Part shown: one piece after another, positions 11,279 through 21,752 of the stretch | How positions within the stretch are numbered: position 1 is the stretch's first letter | Layout of the letters: every line of letters begins with the position of its first letter | Source of the DNA: Periplaneta americana | Taxonomy: Eukaryota > Arthropoda > Insecta > Blattodea > Blattidae | Direction: 5' to 3' | DNA length: 64,000 bases | Assembly: GCF_040183065.1 (NCBI RefSeq) | Contig: NC_091123.1 | Coordinates: forward strand, 109,590,821 to 109,654,820 | Notes under the pieces: generated by a model | What the model was told of the DNA's origin: nothing | Seen by the model: only the letters and a program-made list of their open reading frames with translations | Databases searched by the model: none | Translations under genes and position numbers: made by a program

Positions 11279-11588
11279 TCATATATTCATTCATAGTGTT
11301 CTGCCCAAGGGCAAGTCTTTCACTACAAACCCAGCATTCTCCAGTCTTTCCCATTTTCTGCCTTCCTCTTTGTATCTTCATATGACCCATATATCTTAAT
11401 GTCGTCTATCATCTGATATCTTCTTCTGCTCCGAACTCTTCTCCCGTTCACCATTCCTTCCAGTGCATCCTTCAGAAGGCAGTTTCTTCTCAACCAATGA
11501 CCCAGCCAAGTCCTTTTCCTCTTTCTGATCAGTTTCAGCATTATTATTTCTTCATCCACTCTTTCCAACTCTGTCTGTCCATTATTGT
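11279..11588 (-). mobile_element. RTE-2 LINE 3' fragment
   Basis: Minus-strand coding remnant of a second RTE family: ERVDEEIIMLKLIRKRKRTW, then LGHWLRRNCLLKDALEGMVN and RRYQMIDDIKIYGSYEDTK, ending at DWRMLGL. The tail contains ATGAATGAAT. The same family occurs at 22261-22720, 27508-27871, 40760-41195 and 53985-55655. 5'-truncated and frameshifted. Confidence 0.85.
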
Positions 11589-11608
11589 TTTCGAAAGTAC
11601 AAAATATA

Positions 11609-11730
11609 CAGGCTGAACCATAAAAAATGTCTTTAATTTCAGGGGGTTTTGAGATATTTCGAATAAAAAGTTTAAGAGGGCTTATACAGTAAGAATCGTA
11701 AAAGAAATTGAAACATTTTTACTGTCTAAT
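11609..11730 (+). mobile_element. Left end of a mariner-type foldback family
   Basis: TA followed by CAGGCTGAACCATAAAAAAT, then TTTAATTTCAGGGGGTTTTG. This matches the left end of the foldback element at 26913-27503. The right end was not found, so it is a solo end or a deleted copy. Confidence 0.45.
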
Positions 11731-11826
11731 CGATAGAGTATACTTTTCTTTATTTATTTCCAAATTTTCGGATTTTTTTATTGTCTCAATCGATAGAGTA
11801 TACTTTTGTGTATATATTTCCAAATT
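11722..11826. repeat. Tandem duplication of about 65 bp
   Basis: TCGATAGAGTATACTTTT followed by a T-rich stretch and TTTCCAAATT occurs twice (about 11730-11766 and 11789-11826). Confidence 0.7.
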
Positions 11827-11864
11827 AGCGTCAGTATAATTTTTTTGTATAGTTATGCACTGAC

Positions 11865-12225
11865 CAGGCAAGAGATGGGGGTGTGGCGCAACCTGACAGT
11901 ATTTCCATGTTCTGAAACTAGTTATTGTGGCATGAAAGTAGTAAAAATCAAAGTTTGTGAAGCAGTGTCCACCTTCAATGATGGAGACAGTAGTAAGTTT
12001 GCAGCACTCAATGAATTAGGTGTGAAAATAACATATTTCACAAAAAGAAAAGTCTAATTTTTCGTGTTACCTTACGAGTTAATAAATCAGCAGAGAAAAG
12101 GGCACGAGAATCGACATTGGAGTCCAAGACTAGGAGAAGATTAAGAATGGAAGAACACACTCAACATGTTGATAAGGAGGGTGTAACATATGCAGTAGGT
12201 GTTTTTCAGTGCAGAATGTAAGTAC
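11865..12225 (+). pseudogene. Transposase C-terminal remnant, possibly MULE-like
   Basis: Plus-strand frames give KVCEAVSTFNDGDSSKFAAL and NELGVKI, then after frameshifts RARESTLESKTRRRLRMEEH and EGVTYAVGVF. The A-FNDG, RRRLR and EGVTY-G-F blocks recur at the end of a transposase-like family in arthropods that is often annotated as Mutator-like. I am confident it is a transposon remnant and much less sure of the superfamily. Stops and frame changes make it non-functional. Confidence 0.5.
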
Positions 12226-12639
12226 AAGCATGTTCCAACTTTAGACTCATTTTCCTGATAATTACAGTTTTCGATACAAAGAACCTGATAACTCAAGAAC
12301 CGTTTGTTTGATTGTATTCAAATTTTGTAAACTTGACCTTTGTAATAATATCCAAAGATTGGACTTCAATGGTCAAATTTGAATGAAAAATTAGGAATTT
12401 TCTGGTAAAAATATATTGAAAAAGAAAATTTTTTTATAATGGAAATTAACAAATCTATAAATCTATATGATGTCAGCTGTAATGTTCATAGAGAATCAAT
12501 CTTTAGATTATGATCTTTAAATTTAAGGAAAAAAATAGTAAATGGTTATTATTTTCTCAGTTTAGGTTGAATCGTTCCCTTTTTTTGTAAAAGACTTTTT
12601 TTTCTTGAAAAAATTCAAACTTTCAAAAATATTCATGGT
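12226..12639. other. Nothing recognised
   Basis: AT-rich spacer before the tRNA-like array. Confidence 0.4.
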
Positions 12640-12676
12640 AACTTGATGTATTGAAAAATTTCGAGGGAAAAATTGT

Positions 12677-12747
12677 TCCGGAGCCGGGTATCGAACCCGG
12701 GACCTTTGGTTTAATGTACCAACGCTCTACCACTGAGCTACTCGGGA
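12677..12747 (-). pseudogene. tRNA-Asn-like unit 1 (anticodon ATT)
   Basis: On the minus strand: acceptor TCCCGAG/CTCCGGA with one mismatch, D arm GCTC-AGTGGTA-GAGC, anticodon arm TTGGT-ACATTAA-ACCAA, T arm CCGGG-TTCGATA-CCCGG. Position 33 is C rather than the near-universal U, which argues against a working tRNA. Confidence 0.6.
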
Positions 12748-12961
12748 ACTCTAACCGACACCGATCCAATTTTTCCCTCTATATCCACAGACCTCAAAGT
12801 GGGCTGACAACCGTCAAGCAACCAACTTCGAGTGCACACTAACTCTGTGTGACTTAAATTGTGGTTTTCTGTTAACGAACAGTGACGTGTATTATACAAA
12901 TCAAGATTTCAGGTATAACTCCCTGTAAAGTTGATTTGAATAATTTCGAGGGAAAAATTGT

Positions 12962-13032
12962 TCCGGAGCCGGGTATCGAACCCGGGATCTTTGGTTTAAC
13001 GTACCAACGCTCTACCACTGAGCTACTCGGGA
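12962..13032 (-). pseudogene. tRNA-Asn-like unit 2 (anticodon GTT)
   Basis: Same cloverleaf as unit 1 with anticodon loop ACGTTAA, giving anticodon GTT (Asn). C33 is again present. The variable loop differs by one base from its neighbours. Confidence 0.6.
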
Positions 13033-13117
13033 ACTCTAACCGTCACCGATCCAATTTTTTCCCCTCTATATACACAGACCTCAAAGTTGATTTGAATAAT
13101 TTCGAGGGAAAAATTGT

Positions 13118-13188
13118 TCCGGAGCCGGGTATCGAACCCGGGACCTTTGGTTTAACGTACCAACGCTCTACCACTGAGCTACTCGGGA
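13118..13188 (-). pseudogene. tRNA-Asn-like unit 3 (anticodon GTT)
   Basis: Near-identical to unit 2, with the same C33 and the same single acceptor mismatch. The preserved stems imply either recent duplication or selection on Pol III promoter function as part of a SINE. Confidence 0.6.
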
Positions 13189-13200
13189 ACTCTAACCGAC

Positions 13201-13625
13201 ACCTCCGGCGCCGGGATTCATTACTCTTCCATCGTATGATGACGCAGAATATCTGCATGGAAATATCATATGTACTTCGGTACATTGAAATAATATATGA
13301 TATGCGTAAATCACGAAGTGATTTAAGACGGCGCTTATTCCGTCGGACCCCGGCCAACTAGTCACTCATAACGAGTGCACCTGAGCACATGTGTGGACTT
13401 CGGTCCGATGTTCATAGACATCTATGACGTAGTGCAAAGGGCGGCCACTAGAGGGAACCCAAGAGTTGGAACTCAATCAGAGACGATTCTGTTCGGCGTC
13501 GGGGTTGTATCCGGTGTGGCTTAGTGGATAAAGCATCAGCACGTAGAGCTGAAAACCCGGGTTCAAATCCCGGCGCCGGAGGGAATTTTTTCTCCGTTCC
13601 ATTACTCTTCCATCGTTCCAATATA
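13201..13625 (+). repeat. Repeat unit of about 370 bp ending in a tRNA-like head
   Basis: CCGGCGCCGG followed closely by ATTACTCTTCCATCGT occurs at about 13206-13236 and again at about 13571-13614. The intervening block therefore looks like one unit of a tandem or dimeric repeat that includes the tRNA-Tyr-like sequence. The interior has short hairpins such as ATGTACTTCGGTACAT and AATCACGAAGTGATT. Confidence 0.6.
13510..13581 (+). pseudogene. tRNA-Tyr-like cloverleaf (anticodon GTA)
   Basis: Folds cleanly: acceptor TCCGGTG/CGCCGGA (7 bp with one G-T), D arm GCTT-AGTGGATA-AAGC, anticodon arm TCAGC-ACGTAGA-GCTGA, T arm CCGGG-TTCAAAT-CCCGG, discriminator G. It lacks the intron usual for eukaryotic tRNA-Tyr, has C33, and sits in a repeat. 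I read it as a SINE promoter head rather than a tRNA gene, though the fold would probably score in a tRNA scan. Confidence 0.55.
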
Positions 13626-15401
13626 AAGGTAAAGTACGGTAAGTAAATAAGTTATTCCGTACGTAGGATCGTGATTCTACTTCATATGGTGATATCTGGT
13701 AACAGTAACACTAACAAGACGGCAATATTTGCTGTTTTGGAACTGTTCTTACGTGACCCTCACTATAGCTAGTCGGCGATGTATGCAATAGAGAAGGAAA
13801 GGAACTGGCCTAGTTTTCTCGTAAGTGGTGCCTTCTTGGTATCAGACCTGTCTTCCGGATAGTTAACTAAACAACAACAATGCAGGGAATACAAGGAAAT
13901 TTTTTAGTGCACGAAGTTATTCTGTTGTAGTTATCTTTTTCAGGGTTTCACCTCTTTCATCTGCGTTCCAGAAGGAAGAGTCCTGTGTTGCTAAGCAGCC
14001 CTATGGGCTATGACGTATCTTATGTCACAGATATAGGCTTCAAGTTTGACTAATCATTTGAGTTTAAAACAGCTGTAGAGAGAGAAAGAAGGAAGGGTTT
14101 TACTTTTATCATTAGTTCATTACCGATATACGAGAACGTAATGTTTTTGCCATAGCACAGGGATAACTCATCCGTACGAGTGGTTTTTCTCGGATCTATA
14201 CCGAAGATTAACCGCAAGTGGATTGGTCTAGTACTTAAAACAAACTTGAGAAGTTCCGAGACTTGACCATCACATCGTTAAAAGCCGCCTGTCTTCTCTG
14301 GCTTCTTGATAATGGCGGCAGCAAGTAGGTCCGTGGCTTTCACTTTTCAAGGTCCGGCCGGAACTGGTATTGTAGAAGTTACGCAACAGTGCTACGTTTG
14401 CATGGCCCGTCGCCGTGTAAATACACGTTTTGACGGTTTTGACATCACGTGCAGTCTCGAGAATCATCTGCGATTAACCTTGTATTGGTTCTGAATTAAA
14501 ATGTCTTCAAGTTTCGGTTGCAATATTTGGAGACTTGGAAGTCTTGCACATTCCAGTTGCCTTTCGTTGCGTAGAATCGGACGCCTACACCCACGCGCGT
14601 CACTATATGGTGCAAACTTTCGTACATAAATTACAGGGTTTATTTATCGGAGTGCACATGCGACTGAAGTGGCCAGTATGGCATGCAGTGAAACCTGTTA
14701 AGTTGGTTACTCTTGTAAGTCAACCTCCTGTCATAATTGGCCACATATTCATGGGACGGGCAATGTATTATATTCATGTATTTCCATATGGATGGCCGTC
14801 TGCAACTTGTTCACCTGTCTATTTGTATTTTAAACGCCTATCGGCGGCTACATACCGGGAGGTTGAAAATGAAGTTAACAGTTATTAGAAATTAATTTTG
14901 GAAAAGTAAGCAAGACTTAAAGTACCGGTAATGGGATTCCAGGGTTTTGCGGTGAATTATTTGTAATAAAGATTTTAAGTTTTCTAATAATGTCTTGAAA
15001 TTTAATTTCTGCGATGTTTCGGAACTACTTGCAGATTTCATTCTCAAAGTATGTGGTTTGAAGTTCGTTGGAACAGGTAAATAATTCGAAAACGCAGAAA
15101 TTAAATATTAACGTAGTCTTCCACACCCGAAAATCTTCATCACTAAACTTAGGAATCCATTTTCCTTCTCTTTCATCGCCTTTCTTTCTCCTATTGAGGA
15201 CCGGTGAATTACATTTGCGCCAAGCATTGTCTTATATTGGTTACAAAAGCGCCAAATGACCACAACGAAAGCGCTACCATAGATCTACCTTCATTTGGCA
15301 ACACTCATTAAAGATTTATTAAATGTGCTCGGTTGTATCTCAATGTATCAGTCTTGTGCTTACCGCTATCATTCTTCTCTGTGTATCAGTCTTGTGCGGA
15401 A
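13626..15401. other. No gene recognised
   Basis: About 1.8 kb of mixed composition, GC-richer around 14280-14600. The longest open frames (14535-14888 plus, 14270-14467 minus) have no identifiable domain, and strand-overlapping frames of similar length argue against coding. Confidence 0.4.
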
Positions 15402-15466
15402 ATGAACTTCACTGTGATTACCACTAATAAAGATGTGTCTTGTATAGTGCGTGATGGTTTTAAGTA

Positions 15467-16725
15467 GGGGAGACTCGTCCAATTTGGCAATATTTGTATT
15501 TTGACACAGTTTGTAGTTACATATTCTGAAATTAAATATTCCTCTATTATGGAATGTGTTTAAACATTAAATCCCAATAAACCTCTGAAAAAAATTCTAC
15601 AAATCTAAATTACTTTACACATAACACACTAATTAATAACAAATGACATGTTTACAGATTTGGTACTTCATCAGGATAAATTGGCAATAGTACAGGGGTA
15701 ATTTGGCAATAGAATTAAAAAGTAAATTTTCAAAATAAAATAGTGGTACAAGGTTTATAAGGCTTAATTTACTGGGACAAGAAGTCACTAAATACCATAA
15801 ACACAAAACAAAAGCAAAAAAAAAAAAAGAATTGAATGGATTTTTCCGACCACTCTTATTAACTGTAATGAAGGGTTGTCTTCTAATTTCTTTTGCCGAT
15901 AGCCCAAACCAAATTCTTGCATTTTTATTACATATGTCACCAGTTTTTGATCTTCCTCAACGGTTAGAGCTATGGGTCTTCTTTCTTGGGAATGACAACG
16001 TAATCGGGTCCTGAGGATGCATTCAGAAACCTCTTTAAGTTGTTAAAGGGCACATTGTACTTGTTAGAAGCCGTATAAGTCGACGATCCATTTTTCAAAA
16101 CACTGCCAACCGCAGCCCGCAAATCATCTTTGGAATATTTTTCAGAATAATGTCTTCGTTCCCTTGGCATATCTGCAACACATCACACATTGAAGACTGT
16201 AAAAATTCCTCACACGTCCCTACTCTTAAATTTTACCATCGAGTACACATTATTGTTCAAAGAGAGCAGCAATATATCACTATAAAGGAAAATGGCTAAT
16301 TCACACTACCCTGGAGAAAACCTTTTTTGCTAAGAAGAACATAAAACGAGCTAAGGCCTGATGTGTTATTAACAGAAAATATTAATTATATAAATGGCTT
16401 ACCTTATAATATGGAATCTCAGCTTTTGATATATAATGTACAAACATACGTAGGTAATGAACAACACTTTCTTTCCGTCTTTGTATACACACGTCCACAC
16501 AATCACAACGTTCACAGGGAGTATTCAACACTTCTTTCTATTAGTAACAATATCTGCCACTATAATGCGCGGATTCGAATGAAACGAAAACTAAAAGTAC
16601 AGTCAGATGTTGCACTCTATGAAGGTGTCATTGAACTTCTTAAAACTGTTTAGGAAATTTGGCAATAAAAGAAATACAAGAATATTGCCAAATTTCCCAT
16701 ATTGCTAAATTTGCCGAGTTTCCCC
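15467..16725 (-). mobile_element. Pogo-like (Tc1/mariner superfamily) element
   Basis: Inverted ends: left GGGGAGACTCGTCCAATTTG, right the complement of GGGGAAACTCGGCAAATTTA. TA flanks both sides (15465-15466 and 16726-16727). A Psq-type helix-turn-helix exon remains on the minus strand (15970-16170). The motif TTTGGCAATA or close variants recurs near both ends. No DDE domain is visible, so it is a deletion derivative. It sits inside the FLYWCH domain of the MULE pseudogene. Confidence 0.85.
15970..16170 (-). pseudogene. Psq-type HTH fragment of a pogo-family transposase
   Basis: Reads RRHYSEKYSKDDLRAAVGSV, then LKNGSSTYTASNKYNVPFNN and LKRFL. This is the Psq helix-turn-helix found at the N terminus of pogo/CENP-B-like transposases: a helix with LR-AV, a turn, then A-KY-VP-L-R. 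About 66 codons are open, starting with ATG. The rest of the protein is missing. In an intact relative this domain binds the transposon ends. Confidence 0.75.
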
Positions 16726-17480
16726 TATAGAAAAATACGAGTGATGAGCTGTGGAAAAATGTCATGGAGGTGTACTTTTAAAGCTTGTTCAAGTAGAATT
16801 ATAATCAACGATACAAGTACCGGTACCTTTATTTTAAGTGAATCTGGAAACAATTCACATGAAACACCTACCGCGTACATATTGGACAGCCTGTTTTACG
16901 AAATAGTTGTAAGCTTAAAGCAGAGGAGCAGTTACATGAGAAACTCAGCAAAATAATACGACGGGAGTAACGTGCAGTAGAAAATACTTCATTGAACTCG
17001 ACAGCCATTTTGAATTTTCTAATGTCTACGTATAGAAAAAGGAGGAAATCACTCCCTGTTGTTCCTAAAGATTTGAAACAGACTCTATTACAATTGAAAG
17101 CCATGCTTCTCTCCAATAAAAATGAACAATCTGTTTATGTTGAAATTAAAAGTGAATTTGTTATGTTAACAACTCAAAGTAAGTTACAATTTTTATGCAC
17201 TGAGAAAAGTCAATATTTTAGCTGATAGAACTTTCTATGTATGTCTCAATTTTTTTTTTCGAAATTGTATACGGTGCATGGAATAAGAAGTGGTGTCTAC
17301 TTTACTTTCAGTTAGTATTTTGCTTCCTTCCCTGTAAGTTGGTGCAGTGCTATGAAGCGATGTGTGGACTCTTAATACGTAGAACATGCAATACGTTTGG
17401 TTTGCACTTTTCACCTGTGACAGTGATACTTGACTTTTGAAAAATCTGCACATGTAGGACTTTTTAGAGTTGAAATATAT

Positions 17481-18368
17481 TCTTGTAGCATTAAATCAGA
17501 CGAAACCAATCCATGGACGATGACGAAGATGACGAACGCCAAAAGAAATATATTCTTGTAACGTGAACTCAGGCGAAATCAAGCAATGGGCATTTTGATA
17601 AGTTAAATTTCTGATGTTGGCGCTTTTGTTATACAGAGATTGGCGCATATGTCCTACATCTGCGGTTCCTTCCAATGGCGCTTATGCCATCTATCCCCCC
17701 CCCCCAAAATTGGCGCCCATTATCGCCATCCTTCAGGACGACATGAAATCATGTGGCACAAAGTCTATTGATTTAGACCAGTACGCTCCCCATACTGAAC
17801 ATAGAGGCGCAAGTGGAATCCTGTATAGATTAATTGGCTTAATCTCCTTTAAATTTTCGTAAGTCAAGGAGCAGTTCCCGAGGTATTTATACCTGTATAG
17901 CAGAGCAAAACTACCCCATTACAAACTCGAAAAAACCCTTAGGATGGAGGGATGTTTAGGCTTGCTCACTATAATTTAGGGGATTTGTCCAGATATGCTC
18001 TGTCCACATTTTCTACTCATGGGATTTTCAGTAAAACTCATAATTGTTAGCTCTGTCTTCAGACGATTAACCTATTATCATTCTTACCATATTTATACCG
18101 CTTTTATTTAATATTGAAAGGGATTTATAAAGCCAGACCTTGAATAGCAGAGTCACTTCACTACACGTTATTTGAAATTTTTTAAAAATATTTTAGGATT
18201 CCAAGTTCAAAATTATTGGGAATTTCAGTAAATGTGTTTGATCAGTAGCATAATTTGAAGCCCCGTTCTTGTCCGAAGCAACAGTCTCTTTGTTACCTGA
18301 TACGAGTGACATCAGTGCACCCGGGAATCTACACGAGATAGAGTTTATTATTTCTTTCCAGGATTGTG
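17481..18368. other. No gene; partial tandem duplication
   Basis: GAAATATATTCTTGTA is repeated about 76 bp apart (near 17473 and 17549). A poly-C run lies at about 17695-17705. No coding signature. Confidence 0.4.
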
Positions 18369-18371
18369 TAA

Positions 18372-18556
18372 AGGCTGCGTCACAATAAGCCGGGAACGTA
18401 AACGAGAATGGAAATAATGGTAAAATAAATGTATTTAAATGTGAGCACTCCAAATAGTTAATTGTGAATGCTTACATTTAAATACATTTATTTTAACAAT
18501 ATTTCCGTTCTCGTTTTCGTTGTCGTTTCTGTTCCCGGTTTATTGTGAACCAGCCT
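18372..18556. mobile_element. PIF/Harbinger-like MITE
   Basis: A foldback of 185 bp. Left end AGGCTGCGTCACAATAAGCC, right end the complement of AGGCTGGTTCACAATAAACC, with complementarity continuing about 70-90 bp inward through AAATAAATGTATTTAAATGT. A TAA trinucleotide flanks each end (18369-18371, 18557-18559), the size and type typical of PIF/Harbinger. Confidence 0.75.
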
Positions 18557-18559
18557 TAA

Positions 18560-19967
18560 GCTGTGTCTGTTTCTGACGGTTTCTCATCGGAAATTGTGGA
18601 GTTTGGTTCCGCGAAACTCCTGTGAGGTTTGTGGTAGAGGAAATGCATGTCTGACAGGGTTTCTCGGAATACTTCAGTTTTGCGTGTCATTCCCACTCCC
18701 CTAGTAAATCACTATCCCTCTCTTGTGTGCATATATTTTTTAACGGATATTAAGTAAATTGCTGAAAACGTGTTTGTAAACTATGCTGATCGCTATACGA
18801 TTTATTTCACTGATAACTCTGTAACAGTGAATATGATTAAAATTGCAATAAATCTCCCATTTGGCAACCGTCATCTCGAAAAGGGGCCACAACTCATTAC
18901 ATTAGACGAGAGCAGGTTGTTTGACCAGCAAGATCACCCAACTTGTACCTCTAGTATTCTTCCGTTAGCTTTTAATGAAGTACTCATAGGTAATGTTCTG
19001 TGGTTACCAAAGAAAGTTGTCCGTTTCTCTGAAAAATTAGAATGTCCCAGGATTAGATTCGGAACAGATGTTACGAGATTTCCAATAACGAGGTAATTTT
19101 ATTCTCCGAGTATTTCAATTTATCGTGTCAATCTTATTACATCATTACTCCAAAATTGCAATCTATTACGTTGTAGTCATTCTCAAAGGAAAAGAGATAT
19201 TGAATACAAACTTGTCATTTCCTCCTAAGACATCTTACAGGGAAAGGACTAGAACATAACATCATGACTATGGAGCGGATGTTGATGACCTAAAAATCTA
19301 CTTAAAATGATCATTAAAATGTCCTTAAACTAATGGAAAAATGACAAAATTAAAAGAAAATTACATTGAAATATTATTCAAAGTACTCGCACCACAACTT
19401 CGTAAAAATTAGTCACCTTTTTCAATGATTCCTTGCAAATCTCGGAGAGAGGAGGCAACTTTCTGGAATTTGGCTAAGATCAAGGAAAAGAACGTGCAAC
19501 AAAATGACAGTTTTAAGAGAAAACTATAGATTTTAATGGAGGTTTACAATGTGTTTCAATCAGGGGTGGTCCATGTCAGTATCTTCGTTCTCCGTCTCCT
19601 TCTCCTTCCGCTCTTCACCTTTGTTACCAGATCTTCCAGATGAGGGTGTGTGAATGACAAAACAAATTGTGGACGCAGCGTCCATTCTTTCAATCTATGT
19701 GTTAACCATGTTGGGGACACAACGTCCTGTCCAGGACACGATGAAAGTTTTCCTTCTTCCAAACATACCGACAAAGAACAGTAGCGGTCAAAGCCCTCGG
19801 TTAAACTAAGCTGTTGTGAAGCATTTTTATATTACTTCCGTTGTGTGAAGTGAAGCCTTCAGTGGAATGAGGGATGGATTTTAGAGTTTGTTCCAAACTA
19901 TAAAACTCAAACTTCACTATTATTCACTTATTCATTAGGTAATTACTACTGACCTATTTGCTTAGGA
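18560..19967. other. No gene recognised
   Basis: A 108-codon open frame (18770-19096, plus) begins MFVNYADRYTIYFTDN and has no domain I recognise. It could be a fragment of an element or chance. The rest is AT-rich. Confidence 0.35.
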
Positions 19968-20139
19968 CAGTGGTGGGCAAAATAAACGCAACCCACAAGA
20001 CAGGATTTAAATGGCAACTACATACTGTGAGAGGGGTTGCACTCTACAGTGCAGTGACGGATTTACAGACAGTTGCGCCACTACACTCCTACCTACCGTA
20101 TGTAATTAGAATAGTCCATTCACGTGATATTTAATTAAT

Positions 20140-20965
20140 CATTTTCCAAAGCAATTTCTTCAAAATTCGGATTTATATCTGTGCATGCTATTTTCAGTTG
20201 CGCAAGGAGATGAGCATAGCTTAAGCGGGATCTGTGGCTGGACTTTATAAATTTCATTTTAGAAAACAGCTGTTCGCATTGATAGGTTGATGAATACATA
20301 CCGTCATTTCCCATAACTATGGTCATGGAACACAACTATGGTCCACGATACAACCATTCAAAGATCATTGTAGAAGTAACATAGACCGTTCGTAGATAGC
20401 TGCAGTGGCTTCAATTTAAACTACAGTACAGCAAGAATATAGATAAACGAGGTACTACGTCATGGAGTACAAAATTTGAATAGTTGTATCGTGGACAATA
20501 GTTATGTTCCAGGACCATAGTTATGGGAAATGACGGTACTCATTATTTTTAAGTAAACTGTCTAAACAGTGGATATGTAGTACTGGACATCTTTTAAAAA
20601 AATTTAGCCCCCAGTAGACCTTCACATTCTGCTTTCAAGAAGCCATCATTCTGCAAATCCAGTACCTCTAACTGCAATTCTGGGATAACATTTTCAATTT
20701 AAACATCAAAAGGAGTGGCAAAAATATTGAAATCTTTCTCCATTCTTTGTAAATCACTGAATCTATGTTCTTTGAACTCGTATAACAAGTGATCTACGTA
20801 TTTTAAGAATGTACATATTTAAGTTCGCATCCTGAATATTTCTAACTGATCCTAAACATGAGAAATGAAAGAACCGCCTTTCTTGTAAGTGTGATATCCT
20901 CTCGATTCATATGATTCTGCGAAAGACATTGTGTCACTAATGAAGCTCCGAAGTACAGCAATCCA
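20140..20965 (-). pseudogene. hAT transposase C-terminal pseudogene
   Basis: Minus-strand pieces from about 20960 downward read MNREDITLTRKAVL, then after frameshifts a WRKISIFLPLL/LQ-E region and FFKRCPVLHIHCLDSLLKNN. The signature dimerisation block is SSTYQCEQLFSKMKFIKSSH, then RSRLSYAHLLAQLKIACTDI and NPNFEEI. This is the conserved hAT C-terminal region (ST-CEQ-FS-M-K-R-L). The 236-bp MITE at 20301-20536 lies between the S-L-K-N-N and STYQCEQ parts. Upstream catalytic residues are not retained. Confidence 0.85.
20301..20536. mobile_element. Tc1/mariner-type MITE inside the hAT transposase
   Basis: About 54-bp inverted ends beginning CCGTCATTTCCCATAACTAT, with roughly three mismatches between arms. 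TA lies on both sides (20299-20300 and 20537-20538). Removing the element and one TA restores an in-frame hAT motif across the site, so the insertion postdates the hAT coding sequence. Confidence 0.88.
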
Positions 20966-21099
20966 GTATAATCCGCTACGTACACGCGCAGTATGTTCAT
21001 GGAGTGGGGGAAGGGGAAAGTAGGGAGTAAGTTTGATGCTTCGTTGAGGTCTGACGTCACTGCGGCAATGCCGCAGGAATGCCCGCCACTGGCTTAGGA

Positions 21100-21752
21100 A
21101 AAAGATTTAACAGACCCATCGGTAAAGAAGAGAGTCAAAATGCATTTCAAATGATCTAAAAGTTCTTCAAAGTATTAAAAATGACCAAAAAATGCCGAAA
21201 AACTATAAAAATGACCTATTTGTTCAAAAACGTCAAAAATGCGAAAAATAAAATCCCGTATAAAAATTATGCTTTTACGTTGGTATTAACATATAAAGGA
21301 TTTCTATATTAACAGGCATCGTTCTAATGTGCAAAATAAGAAGATGACTTTTCATCAACAACCGCCCCCTAATCATGACCCTCTTTTAAACACAGACTTA
21401 TTTTCTGTGCAGCTTCTTGACTTTGACTTCGTCTTTTAACCAGTATTATCACCATAACTAAAAACAAAGCCTGGATGAATAAGCCTTTTTCGGATTGTTA
21501 CAGATCGAAAGGAGACTGTTAATGCCATCTAAGAGCAGGCGCTTATCCCCTTGGGTTTAATTTAAACTTTCAATTCGTTTCCTGTAATGTCATTGCACTT
21601 TCTGTGTCTCACAGTTGGTCTTAAATCGTACTTCGGGCACTTCGTTTCCATTCCAATCACTGGCTGAATGTCATTGAAAAAAGTAAGTTGGAATAGCCAG
21701 TACATTATAATTGTATAATGGTGTCTGTAAATTAATAGAAGTATATGAAGCT
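21100..21752. other. Nothing recognised
   Basis: AT-rich spacer between the hAT element and a SINE. Confidence 0.4.

Larger units (their letters stand above)
12640..13200 (-). repeat. Array of three tRNA-Asn-like units with shared spacer
   Basis: Three minus-strand tRNA-like units (12677-12747, 12962-13032 and 13118-13188) each follow the common leader AATTTCGAGGGAAAAATTGT. Units 2 and 3 are 156 bp apart and separated by nearly the same sequence as flanks unit 1. Between units 1 and 2 lies a body containing CTGTTAACGAACAGTGACGT, which reappears inverted near 59110-59150. Open frames across the array are fortuitous. Confidence 0.75.
15402..17480 (+). pseudogene. FLYWCH-MULE transposase pseudogene, split by a pogo-like insertion
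   Basis: The N-terminal FLYWCH zinc-finger domain starts at ATG 15402 (MNFTVITTNKDVSCIVRDGF) and is interrupted at 15466. It resumes after 16727 with WRCTFKACSSRI and NNSHE, giving the C-x-C-x-H pattern of FLYWCH. Downstream, after frameshifts, 16992-17225 reads RKRRKSLPVVPKDLKQTLLQ and LQFLCTEKSQYFS. From 17226 to about 17470 it reads ADRTF, FCFLPCKLVQCYEAMCGLL and VTVILDFEKS, matching the MULE transposase core. Removing the insert plus one TA leaves the FLYWCH frame uninterrupted. Later stops and frameshifts make the copy inactive. Confidence 0.75.
19968..21091 (-). mobile_element. hAT element, deletion derivative with decayed transposase
   Basis: Ends are CAGTGGTGGGCA (left) and the complement of CAGTGGCGGGCA (right). 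A perfect 8-bp target duplication GCTTAGGA flanks it (19960-19967 and 21092-21099). At 1.1 kb it retains only the C-terminal part of a transposase on the minus strand, itself interrupted by a TA-flanked MITE. Confidence 0.92.

Noticed and set aside
12651-13361. Open frames reading through VPEPGIEPGTFGL repeats
   Set aside because: They are translations of the minus-strand tRNA-like units and spacers; repetition is at the DNA level with stem constraints.
13510-13581. A genuine tRNA-Tyr gene
   Set aside because: No intron, C33 and repeat context make a SINE-type origin more likely, although the fold is good.
14535-14888. 117-codon open frame as a possible host gene
   Set aside because: No recognisable domain, no homologue known to me, no splice or promoter context; such lengths occur by chance in 64 kb.
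18770-19096. 108-codon open frame as a possible gene
   Set aside because: No motif identified and isolated context; left as unassigned.
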